A stretch of DNA of 15,570 bases from a bacterium (GCA_041648665.1 JBAZOP010000068.1:1-15570), one strand, 5' to 3'. Numbered from the stretch's first letter, positions 5,920-13,768 are shown. A program made the numbers and translations. Notes: generated by a model not told the origin, from the sequence alone.

Positions 5920-7815
5920 ATGAATCCGAAACCAGGCATAGGAATGAGCGCCGAACCAGCGGTCGAGATATCCACAAACATGTGCAAACAGGGCTCCAAG
6001 ATCGTTCGAGGCGAGTCCAGGCCCGCGTTCATGAACCGGTGCCAGCCCAAGATGACTTACTCGGGCCATCCTATCCGCGAAGTCCCCTGGACGCTCCCCT
6101 ACTGGACCGATTCGCTCTGCCCGGAGTGCGGCAAGGTGATACGCGCACGCAAGTTCTGCGAAGGCAAGGCGGTCTACATGGAGAAGGAGTGCGGAGAGCA
6201 CGGCTACTTCCGCGAGCTGATATCGCCTGACGTGGATTTCTACATGTCGATGTTCACGCTGCGCTTCGGGGATCAGAGGGGGATCACCAATCCGCTAGTA
6301 CAGGCGGAGTCCGGGAAGTCGTGCCCTGAGAACTGCGGGCTGTGCAACATGCACCACTCTCACACAGCCATGTCCAACATCGACCTCACCAACCGCTGCG
6401 ACATGACCTGTCCTGTCTGCTTCGCAAACGCGAACGCGATGGGATTCATCACCGAGCCTTCGGTCGACGAGGTGCGCAGAATGCTCAAGACCCTGCGCGA
6501 CAGAAGGCCCGTGCCCTGCAAGGTGATACAGTTCTCGGGCGGCGAGCCCACCATACACCCCAACTTCATCGAGATCGTAGCGATGGCGAAGGAGATGGGG
6601 TTCGGCCACATCCAGATCGCGACCAACGGCAAGAACATGTCGGACCTCGACTTCGCGCGCCGCTGCCGCGAGGCCGGGCTCGACTCCCTGTACCTGCAGT
6701 TCGACGGTGTTACCCGCGACGTTTACAGAAAGACCCGCGGCGAGGACTGCCTTGAGATGAAGCTGCAGGTCATCGAGGTATGCCGCAAGGTGGGGCTCAG
6801 GATAGTGCTGGTGCCCACGGTCATACGCGGCGTCAACGACGACCATGTGGGCGCGATCGTTCGCTTCGCGTGCGACCACTCCGACGTCATCACCGGCATC
6901 AGCTTTCAGCCGGTCTGCTTCACCGGCCGCATCGCGGAGAAGGACAGGATGCAACAGCGCTACACCATCACGCACCTCGCGCTGGACGTCGAGGAACAGA
7001 CCGGCGGCACGATGCCGCGCACCAACTGGTTTGGGCTGGGTTGCACGCAGCCGCTCTCGCGCATCTCGGAAGCGCTCTCCGGCAAGCCCGCGTTTTTCGT
7101 ATCATGCCACCCGGACTGCGGGGGCGGCGGATACCTCTTCATCAACCCGGAGGACAAGACCGAGATCAAGTCCATGACCGAGTTCTTCGACCTGCGCGGA
7201 GCGCTGCATGACCTTCAAGGTCTGGCCGACAAGCTGGCGGCCCGCAGGCGGAAGACGTGGTACAAGCTGCTCAGCTCCCTGGGACTCGCAAAGTCTGCAG
7301 ACCTCATGGGCGGAGCCAGGGCGCTGCGCATCGTGAAAAAACACTTCGACGAGAAGAAGGCGCCGACCGGACTCACCTTCCGGAGGCTGCTCGGCGTCAT
7401 GGACGGCTACAAGGACACGGAGAGGGGCAGACAGCCCGACGCCGAGAAGAAGTTCAGCTATAACACGATATTTGTCGCGGGCATGCATTTCCAGGACAGG
7501 TACAACTACGACTGCGAGCGCGTCAGGCGCTGCGTGATCCACCAGTCGGCCCCTGACGGCAACATGTATCCCTTCTGCACCTACAACTCGGGCCCATACT
7601 ACAGGGCGCGCGTGGAGGAAAAAGAGCAGACGACCAAGATCAACGACTACAAAGAAGCCGGGACACCCCATTCTTCAGCAAACCGCAAGAAGCGCTTCCC
7701 GGCCGATCCATCGCTACCGCAGATCGTGGTGAAGGACTACGGGATCCGCGAAGGCGCCCCGCGCGAATACCACATGCCGGACAACTACGGCTGCTGCTCG
7801 ACAGCGAAGGCATAG
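5920..7815 (+). CDS. Radical SAM protein of the tetraether synthase (Tes/MJ0619) family
   Basis: The 631-residue protein has the cysteine layout of the Tes/MJ0619 family. An N-terminal rubredoxin-like pair is Cys67-x2-Cys70 and Cys80/Cys91 (LCPEC, KECGEHG). A cluster motif SCPENCGLC (Cys135, 139, 142) directly precedes the radical SAM core NRCDMTCPVCF (Cys160, 164, 167). SGGEP (206-210) is the SAM-binding motif. Later family blocks are GLGCTQPLS (373-380), SCHPDCGGGGYLF (395-407), GMHFQDRYNYD and CVIHQSAPDGNMYPFCTYN. In archaea Tes joins two lipid tails by C-C bond formation to make membrane-spanning tetraethers; bacterial members are largely uncharacterised. This protein is longer than the roughly 500-residue archaeal enzyme, mainly from about 50 extra N-terminal residues and a tail ending near Cys625-Cys626. 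It converges on the diguanylate cyclase gene with a 6-base gap. Family is sure; reaction is not. Confidence 0.85.
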   Translation: MNPKPGIGMSAEPAVEISTNMCKQGSKIVRGESRPAFMNRCQPKMTYSGHPIREVPWTLPYWTDSLCPECGKVIRARKFCEGKAVYMEKECGEHGYFRELISPDVDFYMSMFTLRFGDQRGITNPLVQAESGKSCPENCGLCNMHHSHTAMSNIDLTNRCDMTCPVCFANANAMGFITEPSVDEVRRMLKTLRDRRPVPCKVIQFSGGEPTIHPNFIEIVAMAKEMGFGHIQIATNGKNMSDLDFARRCREAGLDSLYLQFDGVTRDVYRKTRGEDCLEMKLQVIEVCRKVGLRIVLVPTVIRGVNDDHVGAIVRFACDHSDVITGISFQPVCFTGRIAEKDRMQQRYTITHLALDVEEQTGGTMPRTNWFGLGCTQPLSRISEALSGKPAFFVSCHPDCGGGGYLFINPEDKTEIKSMTEFFDLRGALHDLQGLADKLAARRRKTWYKLLSSLGLAKSADLMGGARALRIVKKHFDEKKAPTGLTFRRLLGVMDGYKDTERGRQPDAEKKFSYNTIFVAGMHFQDRYNYDCERVRRCVIHQSAPDGNMYPFCTYNSGPYYRARVEEKEQTTKINDYKEAGTPHSSANRKKRFPADPSLPQIVVKDYGIREGAPREYHMPDNYGCCSTAKA

Positions 7816-7821
7816 GAAGGA

Positions 7822-9405
7822 TTACTGCAGGATCTTGGGCTCGTCGTCGGAAGCGGCTTCCTGAGCCGCGACAACCTCCGGCGCCTCCGCGCCCTCAGCG
7901 GACAACGGTTTGAAACATTCGATGCGGTTGCGGCCGCCCTCTTTCGCCCTGTAGAGGGCGATGTCGGCGTGGTCGATGAGGTCGTCCATCTCCTCGACGT
8001 CGTCCGGGTACGTGGCGATGCCGGCGGATATGGTGATGTCCCTGGTCACCTTGCGGTCCGGCGTGCTGAACCTGTGTCCCTCGACGAGCAGCCTCACCTT
8101 CTCCGCCACCGCTATCGCGCCGCGCTTGTCGGTGTCCGGAAGGAGGAGCACGAACTCCTCGCCGCCGAAGCGCGCCACCGTATCGACCTCGCGGAGGTTG
8201 CGCCTCAGTATCGCGCCTATCTGCTTGAGGACCTGGTCCCCCTGCAGGTGACCGAATGTGTCGTTGTAGTCCTTGAAGTAGTCCACGTCGACCATGATGA
8301 GCGACAGCGGCCTGTGGAATCGGATGGCCCTCTTCCACTCCATCTGCAACATGTTCTGGAAATGGCGGCGGTTGTTGATGCCCGTGAGCTCATCCTTGAC
8401 CGTGAGCTCGCGCGTGCGGGTGTAGAGCCTGGCGTTGGCCACGGCCAGCGCTATCTGGCCGGCGGTGAGCGAGAGCATCTGCACGTCCTGATAAGTGAAG
8501 CTGGAGATACCGCGCCTCCCAAAGTTGATCACGCCCAGGACCTCGTCCTTGTAGATGAGCGGGATGGAGAGGAAGGACGAAGGATCGTCGGGTTTCTCGC
8601 CCTTGTAGTTGAGGAAGCGATCCTCGTGGCTCGTGTCCTTTATGTAGATCTTCTTGCCGGTCTGCGCGGCGAGCCCGGATATCCCCTCGCCCTTTTTGAA
8701 GACCATGCTTGCCACCGCCTCCGCGTTCTTGAATCCGAAGGCAGCCTTGATCTGCAGCTCCTCCGCTTTCTCGTCGAAAATCATCAGCGCGAACTCGTTC
8801 ACCTTCAGATACTTCGTGAGCGTCGCCGCGATGGTCGAGTAAAGCCTGTCCAGGTCGATGATGGAGTTGACCTCCTGGCCGATCTCGTAGATCAGCGAGA
8901 GGTCCTTGACGAACTTTTCGAGCATCCTGTTGCTGCGCTCTATGATCGCGCTCTTCTCCTCGAGGCTCTTGCGGAGCCTCTCCTGCTCAGCCGCCATTAT
9001 CCGGTCCTGCTCGGACTGGATGTTCTGGGCGGAGAGGTCGGTGATCCTGCTGAGCATCCTGTTGAACGAACGCGCCACTTCGCCCAGCTCATCGTCCGCG
9101 CTCACCGGAGCGCGTATGAGGAAATCGCCCCTCTCCGCGCGCTGTATCGCGCGTTTGAGTCCTCCGAGCGGCTTATCTAGGAACGAATGGATGGCCGCAG
9201 TGGCCGCGACGGCGGCCGCTACCGCCTCCGCCGCCGTGAATACCAGACCCAACTTTATCCCGAACACAGTCGATGAGAAATCGATGATGCCGTACTGGAT
9301 GAGAAAACGCCCGACCACCCAAACAGCGGCGTAGGCCAGACCCGTGACAGCGGCGACCTTGATCGGTATTGAGACGCCGATCCCCCAGCCCTTTGCAGAA
9401 TTCAT
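7822..9405 (-). CDS. Membrane diguanylate cyclase: two TM, HAMP, GAF, GGDEF
   Basis: Inner-membrane enzyme predicted to make cyclic di-GMP from two GTP. In the 527-residue product, hydrophobic segments at about 11-34 and 50-74 are followed by HAMP (about 78-127), a coiled coil (about 128-175), GAF (about 180-325) and GGDEF (about 335-500). The active motif is GGEEF (414-418). The inhibitory I-site RxxD is intact as Arg405-Glu-Val-Asp408, five residues before it, so product inhibition is expected. VDVDYFKDYND and GHLQGD are the usual metal- and GTP-binding blocks. The periplasmic part is only about 15 residues, so the main input is probably the GAF domain. The ATG at 9405, with GGTGAT eight bases upstream, is preferred to a GTG at 9459. 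The acidic C-terminal 30 residues look disordered. Divergent from the SpoIID gene. Confidence 0.93.
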   Translation of the reverse strand: MNSAKGWGIGVSIPIKVAAVTGLAYAAVWVVGRFLIQYGIIDFSSTVFGIKLGLVFTAAEAVAAAVAATAAIHSFLDKPLGGLKRAIQRAERGDFLIRAPVSADDELGEVARSFNRMLSRITDLSAQNIQSEQDRIMAAEQERLRKSLEEKSAIIERSNRMLEKFVKDLSLIYEIGQEVNSIIDLDRLYSTIAATLTKYLKVNEFALMIFDEKAEELQIKAAFGFKNAEAVASMVFKKGEGISGLAAQTGKKIYIKDTSHEDRFLNYKGEKPDDPSSFLSIPLIYKDEVLGVINFGRRGISSFTYQDVQMLSLTAGQIALAVANARLYTRTRELTVKDELTGINNRRHFQNMLQMEWKRAIRFHRPLSLIMVDVDYFKDYNDTFGHLQGDQVLKQIGAILRRNLREVDTVARFGGEEFVLLLPDTDKRGAIAVAEKVRLLVEGHRFSTPDRKVTRDITISAGIATYPDDVEEMDDLIDHADIALYRAKEGGRNRIECFKPLSAEGAEAPEVVAAQEAASDDEPKILQ

Positions 9406-9595
9406 GCGCAAACGATCACCCCTAACCAGAACAGGCCCCTTGGCTGCAATGCCTGCCACTGCTGCATAAGCAGGCTTCCATATAGGGTATCGGCCGCCAA
9501 CACAAGAAGTTGCTAAGATATTTCAGACAAAAAACCCTGTCTTATCAATAATTTATCGGTTGCCCACATGGGGTTTATGCATTATAGTGAATTCG
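9406..9595. other. Divergent intergenic region between cyclase and SpoIID genes
   Basis: This 190-base region contains the SpoIID promoter at its right end. Reading leftward, the same element supplies a perfect TATAAT (9581-9586 minus) but no recognisable -35. A hairpin-capable repeat GCCTGC (9451-9456) / GCAGGC (9470-9475) lies in the presumed cyclase leader, with no T-run. A short arm pair AGACA/TGTCT flanks an A-run near 9525-9542. The cyclase promoter is not identified. Confidence 0.4.
9560..9588 (+). promoter_or_regulatory. Promoter of the SpoIID-like gene
   Basis: TTGCCC (9560-9565) and TATAGT (9583-9588) are separated by 17 bases. Seven bases separate the hexamer from the ATG at 9596 and none of them resembles a Shine-Dalgarno, so the mRNA is probably leaderless. 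The spacing and hexamer match those of the phospholipase-like gene. Confidence 0.6.
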
Positions 9596-10726
9596 ATGAA
9601 GAAGCTCGCACTGATCCCCCTCTTTCTGGCTATCGTGTCCGCGCCCTTCGATGCGCAGGCGCTCCCACCGCCCGACATACGCGTCCTCATATTCGAGGGC
9701 CGAAGCACCGCAATAACGGGGATCGATACGCCGATACAGATATCGTTCGGCGCCGCGCCCAAATCACTGGAGCGCAAGTCAGGATCGACAATCATGATCT
9801 CGGCCGGACCCAAAGGCCTCCTCTTCCACGGGGACCCGATCGGATCCCAGGCCTTGCTCTCGAACAGGACGAGGCGCTACGAGACAGAGGGAAAGGTGTT
9901 GAGAGGCGAGATCAAAGTCCTGTGGAAAGGCGATTCCAAGCTCGTCGTCATAAACAATCTCCCGCTCGAAGAATACCTCGTGGGGCTCCTGGGCAGCGAG
10001 ATGTACCCCGGATGGCCCATCGAGGCGTACAAGGCGCAGGCGATCGCGGCGCGCACCTACGCGCTCCATCATGCGGATGCGGCGGGCGGCGCTTCGGGCC
10101 GCGATTACGACGTCACCGCCACCGTGCTCTCCCAGGTCTACGAAGGCGTGAACAGGGAGGCGGACGAGGCGAAGAGAGCCGTGGATGCGACTGCGGGCCT
10201 CGTGCTCATGCGCGACGGCGCCATTTTCCCCGCTTACTACCACAGCTGCTGCGGGGGGCTCACCGAGCACGCGCACAATGTCTGGGAGAATGGATGGGGA
10301 CCGCCTCAGGTCAAAGACAGGTTCTGCGAGCGCTCGCCGAAGAGGAGTTGGACCGCCTCGATCCCGGCCTCTGAATTCCTGGAGACACTCGAGAAAAACG
10401 GGATCGCCATCGAAGGCGTCAGGTCGGTATCGATCAGGTCTGAGATGGATTCGCCCAGGGTCGATCAGCTCATAGTCGAGCATGCGGGCGGCGTCGAGGC
10501 GATAAGGGCCACGGACTTGAGGTCCATGTTCGGGTTCGCCAGGATAAAGAGCACATGGTTCGACGCAAAGCTTGCGCGCGGCTCAGTGGTGTTCAACGGT
10601 CGAGGCTATGGGCACGGCGTAGGCATGTGCCAATGGGGTGCGAAAGGAATGGCGGACCAGGGCGCCACATACGAACAGATACTGAAGTTCTATTATGCGG
10701 ACGCGCAGATCATGAAGTCCTACTGA
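9596..10726 (+). CDS. SpoIID/LytB-domain secreted peptidoglycan lytic protein
   Basis: Predicted periplasmic lytic transglycosylase of the SpoIID family, which cleaves glycan strands stripped of peptides. The 376-residue protein has a signal peptide (1-22, ending AQA). The SpoIID domain shows LEEYLVGLLGSEMYP (124-138) with the catalytic-type Glu135, then AQAIAARTYAL, YYHSCCGGLTE (214-224, the metal-site region) and the C-terminal GRGYGHGVGMCQWGA (335-349) followed by MADQGATYEQIL. The frame is open upstream to a TTG at 9560, but MKKLALIP at 9596 opens the signal peptide. No other sporulation gene is nearby, and homologues in non-spore-formers work in division or envelope turnover. Its stop overlaps that of the DUF192 gene by 7 bases on the opposite strand. 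Confidence 0.92.
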   Translation: MKKLALIPLFLAIVSAPFDAQALPPPDIRVLIFEGRSTAITGIDTPIQISFGAAPKSLERKSGSTIMISAGPKGLLFHGDPIGSQALLSNRTRRYETEGKVLRGEIKVLWKGDSKLVVINNLPLEEYLVGLLGSEMYPGWPIEAYKAQAIAARTYALHHADAAGGASGRDYDVTATVLSQVYEGVNREADEAKRAVDATAGLVLMRDGAIFPAYYHSCCGGLTEHAHNVWENGWGPPQVKDRFCERSPKRSWTASIPASEFLETLEKNGIAIEGVRSVSIRSEMDSPRVDQLIVEHAGGVEAIRATDLRSMFGFARIKSTWFDAKLARGSVVFNGRGYGHGVGMCQWGAKGMADQGATYEQILKFYYADAQIMKSY

Positions 10727-11247
10727 GAACCCACTCGCTTTTCGACGACATCGCCCGCCTTGATGCTGTTATTGGCAGCGGCTCCGGCGTTTAGCTCCAG
10801 CACGTACATGAAGGGAGCAGGAGAGGATATCAGCTCAGTGGAGCCCGGCACAGCATTCTCCACCACGTGGACCACCTTCATATTCTCGTCCACGAAGACC
10901 ATGTCCAGCGGCATCTCCATGCCCTGCATCCAGAAGCGCTCCTGCACAGGTCTCTCGAAGACGAACCACATGCCCGAGTTCTCCGGCAACGACTCGCGTC
11001 CTGAGAGTCCCTTGGCCTTCTCCTCGTCGGTCTTCGCGATCTCGACGGAGAATTCCTTGCCGTTTACCACGATCGTCGCCAGGACCACCTCAGTCGCAGC
11101 CGGCATATCGCCCCCCTGTTCCTGCGCAAGAGAATCCGCCTGCGCTTCCTGCTCGTCCCCGCTCGCCTGCTGCATCTTCTCGCAACCTGATGCGGAGATC
11201 ATGAAGAAAGCGAGGAATATGCCCAGCAAGTATACTGTCTTTTTCAT
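10720..11247 (-). CDS. DUF192 lipoprotein
   Basis: Predicted 175-residue envelope lipoprotein. Residues 1-21 are a hydrophobic signal ending SASG before Cys22, an acceptable but not ideal lipobox. An Ala/Gln/Glu-rich linker follows, then the DUF192 (COG1430) domain from about residue 50: VNGKEFSVEIAKTDEEKAKG, LSGRESLPENSGMWFVF, FWMQGMEMPLDMVFVDE and VLELNAGAA. Those blocks are diagnostic; the biochemical role of the family is unknown. The start is set by GGGAGGT four bases upstream. It lies 52 bases after sdhB on the same strand and is probably the last gene of that operon. Its 3' end overlaps the convergent SpoIID gene by 7 bases. Confidence 0.92.
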   Translation of the reverse strand: MKKTVYLLGIFLAFFMISASGCEKMQQASGDEQEAQADSLAQEQGGDMPAATEVVLATIVVNGKEFSVEIAKTDEEKAKGLSGRESLPENSGMWFVFERPVQERFWMQGMEMPLDMVFVDENMKVVHVVENAVPGSTELISSPAPFMYVLELNAGAAANNSIKAGDVVEKRVGSQ

Positions 11248-11251
11248 CTCG

Positions 11252-11258
11252 ACCTCCC
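11252..11258 (-). promoter_or_regulatory. Ribosome binding site deciding the DUF192 start
   Basis: GGGAGGT on the minus strand is four bases from the ATG at 11247. The in-frame ATG at 11289 has no comparable site and would put 14 charged residues before the lipoprotein signal. Confidence 0.75.
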
Positions 11259-11259
11259 T

Positions 11260-11288
11260 GTCGATAAATCGACGCGTCTGAAATTTCA
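11260..11288. repeat. Three adjoining palindromes in the sdhB-DUF192 gap
   Basis: GTCGAT-AA-ATCGAC (11260-11273), GACGCGTC (11271-11278) and TGAAATTTCA (11279-11288) are each perfect inverted repeats, and the run is continuous. They fill most of the 52 bases between sdhB and the DUF192 gene, just upstream of its ribosome site. No T-run follows. They could be an operator, an internal promoter region or an RNA processing hairpin. Confidence 0.4.
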
Positions 11289-11299
11289 TTCCGCCGGTG

Positions 11300-12040
11300 T
11301 CATCCCCTGAAGAATCGGGCGAGCGAACTCTTCGCCACGTCCCAGGAGAGGATAGCCGAAGCCTTTACCAGAGGAATGCCCCGTGGGCAAGCCCTCTCGC
11401 AATTTTCCGCCCCGGCGCAGTCGGCCACCCCGCCCCTGCCGGCAAGGGCGGAGAGGCGAGAGGGGGCGCCCTCTTTCCCGGTCCTGTTGCGGATCACGGG
11501 CAAGAGACTGCTGAAGACGAACGCCCCCGCGAACGCGGACCTGGAATTGACCTGCGGGCAGGCCTCGCTGCACGCCCCACACATGACGCAATCCAGAAAA
11601 CAGGATGCGTCGGATTCATCCTTCGTCATCTTCACCCGATCGCCTCTGGGGGCGAGATCGTCGACATCGGTCCAGCACAGGTTGCGCGAAAGAGCATCCA
11701 TCATGGAGCTGCGATCGACGATGAGATCCCGGACCACCGGATACTTGGTAAGCGGCTCGATCGTCACCGGACCGTCGAACTCATCAAGCATCACCCCGCA
11801 CGCCTGGCGCGCCTTACCGTTGACCAGCACGGTGCAGGCGCCGCAGAGTCCCTCTTCGCAGGAACAATCCCACAGGACCGGCGTGGTCGGGATGCCCTCG
11901 TTTGTCACGGGCTGCATCTGGATCCGCCTCAACGCGTCGACGAGCGACACGCCGGGCGCAAGCGCGACCTCGAAGATCTCCCAGTGAGGCAGATCCATCG
12001 GATCGTCCTGCCGCTTTATCTTCAGCAAGAGGCTGGCCAT
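11300..12040 (-). CDS. sdhB: Succinate dehydrogenase/fumarate reductase-type iron-sulfur subunit (SdhB-like)
   Basis: Electron-transfer subunit of an SdhCAB-type membrane complex, 246 residues, closest by eye to the Bacillus/Wolinella class. All cluster cysteines are present. The [2Fe-2S] ligands are Cys61, Cys66, Cys69 and Cys81 (CEEGLCGAC, RQAC). The [4Fe-4S] ligands are Cys151, Cys154, Cys157 and Cys218. The [3Fe-4S] ligands are Cys161, Cys208 and Cys214 (CVMCGACSEACP, ADCAGAENCERACPRGIPL). Two extra cysteines, Cys59 and Cys147, lie next to cluster motifs. PVVRDLIVDR is also conserved. The ATG directly abuts the sdhA stop (TAGATG) with AGGGGA six bases upstream. The wire is intact although its partners SdhA and SdhC have lost their cofactor or substrate residues. 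Confidence 0.92.
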   Translation of the reverse strand: MASLLLKIKRQDDPMDLPHWEIFEVALAPGVSLVDALRRIQMQPVTNEGIPTTPVLWDCSCEEGLCGACTVLVNGKARQACGVMLDEFDGPVTIEPLTKYPVVRDLIVDRSSMMDALSRNLCWTDVDDLAPRGDRVKMTKDESDASCFLDCVMCGACSEACPQVNSRSAFAGAFVFSSLLPVIRNRTGKEGAPSRLSALAGRGGVADCAGAENCERACPRGIPLVKASAILSWDVAKSSLARFFRG

Positions 12041-13759
12041 CTAGTATCCCCTGTCGCCGGGCTCGCCGTTAACGCGCTCTGAAAGGTCCAGCGCCATTTT
12101 GCCGCTCTTCATGAAAGCCCTCGTGGTGACGAACCACTTTTTGTCGTCTTTCTTCGGAATAGCCGCCTTCCGATGTCCTCCCCTGCTCTCCTCGCGGGCG
12201 ATCGAGGCGGCTACGTAGATATCTGCGAGGACGAGCCTCTTCGCCAATCGCCTGTGGAAGGAGAGTTCGGAGTTCGACCACTCGGAGCGGTCTATGAGCT
12301 GCGCGCGAGCGAGCTTTTCGGAGAGCTCTGCGATCTTGCCCGCCGCGCGCGCCAGCTGCTCGTTATCCTTCTCGATGAGCGCCTTCTCGAAGAGCGTGGA
12401 GGAGAGCTCGGACGCGATCGAGTACGCGTTCTCCGTTCCCTGCTTTGCCGATATCCTTGAAACGAGATCGGTTTCGCGCTCCTTCGCATGGGAAACAAGA
12501 GATGCCGACAGCTCTGCGGCGCCCGCGCCCTTCTGGCAGGCGGAGCTCACCGCGCTCTCCGCCGCGACCATTCCGCCGTGAACCGATGCGAGGAGATCGT
12601 TGCCGGACATGGCGCATGCGCCGTGGTAAAGGCAGACAGCGCTTCCCGCGGCGAAGAGTCCCTCGATCGAGGTCGAGTGGTCGAGTTTCGCCCAGAGCCC
12701 GCCAAGGCTGTTTCGCACCGCAGGGGCGATATCCATCGTCTCGCTGGAAGGATCGAGCCCTGCCGCATCACACGCGTCGAGCAGAAACGGCATCTTAAGA
12801 CCGATCGTCTCAGGATTGAGGTGCGTCAGATCCAAACGCGCCGCATTCGTGCGCGCGCCGGCCTCCTTGCACGCCCTGACGAGCGAGTTCAAGACCAGAT
12901 CGTCCGGGACTGCGCCGCCGCTGGCCCCGTGCCATTCCTTGAGGAAGTGCCATGGTTTTCCGTCGCGCTCTATCCACACGGCGCCGCCTGAGGAGAGCAC
13001 CGAATCAGGGACCGACCTCGCCCGGCTCGAGACGGACATGGCAAGGGGCGTCACCTGCACGAACTCAGGATTTGCTATAGCGGCGCCCTGTTCCATGCAC
13101 GAGACGATGGCTGCGCCGTCGTTCGCAGCGGAACGGCAGTGTCTACCGAAGATAGCGGGATACCCCCCGGTGCACAGTATGACCGCGTCGGCAGCGAACG
13201 CCTTGATCTCCATGTTGCGCAGCTCCTGCGCGATCACACCTCTCGCACGGCCCGATTCATCCTGTATCAGCGAAAGGAATTCCCATCCATAGTAAGCAGT
13301 GAGCCTGCCGGATGAGCAGGCGCGCAGGATACGACCCGACAGGACCGAGACGAGCCTCTGGCCGATGGATCTGCCCGAAGACAGCGTGCGCGCGAAGGTC
13401 GAACCCGCCGCCCTCGACAAGCTGGGGAGCCCCTCTGTCGTGCGGTCGAAGACAAGACCAAGCCTGAGGAGCAACTCCGCGATGTCGGGCGCCTGCTCGC
13501 ACATCCTGCGCACGGCGGAGCGGCTCGCCAGAAATTCGCCGCACCTCAAGGTGTCCTCTGCGTGCTGCTCCGGAGAATCGCCTGAAGCGAGACCCACCGC
13601 GGCCGAGAAACCGTCGCGAACGCACGTCGAGCCTGACCTGTAGGGCATATCCTGCGCGATGATGGTCACAGACGCGCCGAGATCGAACGCCTTGAGGGCC
13701 GCCGACATCCCTGCGACGCCGGCGCCGATGACGACTATGTTGAGCCCCTTTTCAGCCAT
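12041..13759 (-). CDS. sdhA: SdhA/FrdA-like flavoprotein lacking the dicarboxylate active site
   Basis: The 572-residue protein aligns almost without gaps to Bacillus-type SdhA, including VIGAGVAGMSAA (10-21), FDRTTEGL, IGQRL, GVIAQELRNMEI, KPWHFLKE, GLFAAGSA, GGMVAAESA, QGTENAY and EESRGGH. The functional residues are changed. Gly43 replaces the histidine that carries covalent FAD (RSHS is RSGS), and the following AQGG is VRDG. Thr237 replaces His of the HPT motif, Leu255 the Arg of RGEGG (here LSSGG), Asp286 the Arg of PRD, Arg349 the His of HYSMGG, and Ala383 the Arg of NRLGAN. FAD may still bind non-covalently, but succinate or fumarate chemistry is not expected. The frame is intact, it starts 9 bases after sdhC, and it is followed directly by sdhB. 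Best read as a repurposed subunit; function unknown. Confidence 0.85.
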   Translation of the reverse strand: MAEKGLNIVVIGAGVAGMSAALKAFDLGASVTIIAQDMPYRSGSTCVRDGFSAAVGLASGDSPEQHAEDTLRCGEFLASRSAVRRMCEQAPDIAELLLRLGLVFDRTTEGLPSLSRAAGSTFARTLSSGRSIGQRLVSVLSGRILRACSSGRLTAYYGWEFLSLIQDESGRARGVIAQELRNMEIKAFAADAVILCTGGYPAIFGRHCRSAANDGAAIVSCMEQGAAIANPEFVQVTPLAMSVSSRARSVPDSVLSSGGAVWIERDGKPWHFLKEWHGASGGAVPDDLVLNSLVRACKEAGARTNAARLDLTHLNPETIGLKMPFLLDACDAAGLDPSSETMDIAPAVRNSLGGLWAKLDHSTSIEGLFAAGSAVCLYHGACAMSGNDLLASVHGGMVAAESAVSSACQKGAGAAELSASLVSHAKERETDLVSRISAKQGTENAYSIASELSSTLFEKALIEKDNEQLARAAGKIAELSEKLARAQLIDRSEWSNSELSFHRRLAKRLVLADIYVAASIAREESRGGHRKAAIPKKDDKKWFVTTRAFMKSGKMALDLSERVNGEPGDRGY

Positions 13760-13768
13760 GGCCTGCCT

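Noticed and set aside
1..7815. AMMECR1-family gene and the radical SAM gene as one AmmeMemoRadiSam system
   Set aside because: The radical SAM protein has the Tes/MJ0619 cysteine pattern, lies almost 6 kb away, and no Memo-family protein is present in the window.
7969..9180. 403-codon plus-strand frame opposite the diguanylate cyclase gene
   Set aside because: Antisense to a clear HAMP-GAF-GGDEF protein; composition is that of a shadow frame and no ribosome site supports it.
9581..9610. Second bidirectional promoter driving the cyclase gene
   Set aside because: A perfect leftward TATAAT exists at 9581-9586, but no -35-like hexamer lies at 15-19 bases, so it is noted only as a possibility.
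9596..10726. SpoIID as evidence for sporulation
   Set aside because: SpoIID/LytB-domain proteins are common in non-spore-forming Gram-negative bacteria and no other sporulation gene is nearby.
12041..13759. sdhA as a pseudogene
   Set aside because: The frame is full length, other family motifs are kept, neighbours are translationally coupled, and the substitutions sit specifically at functional positions.
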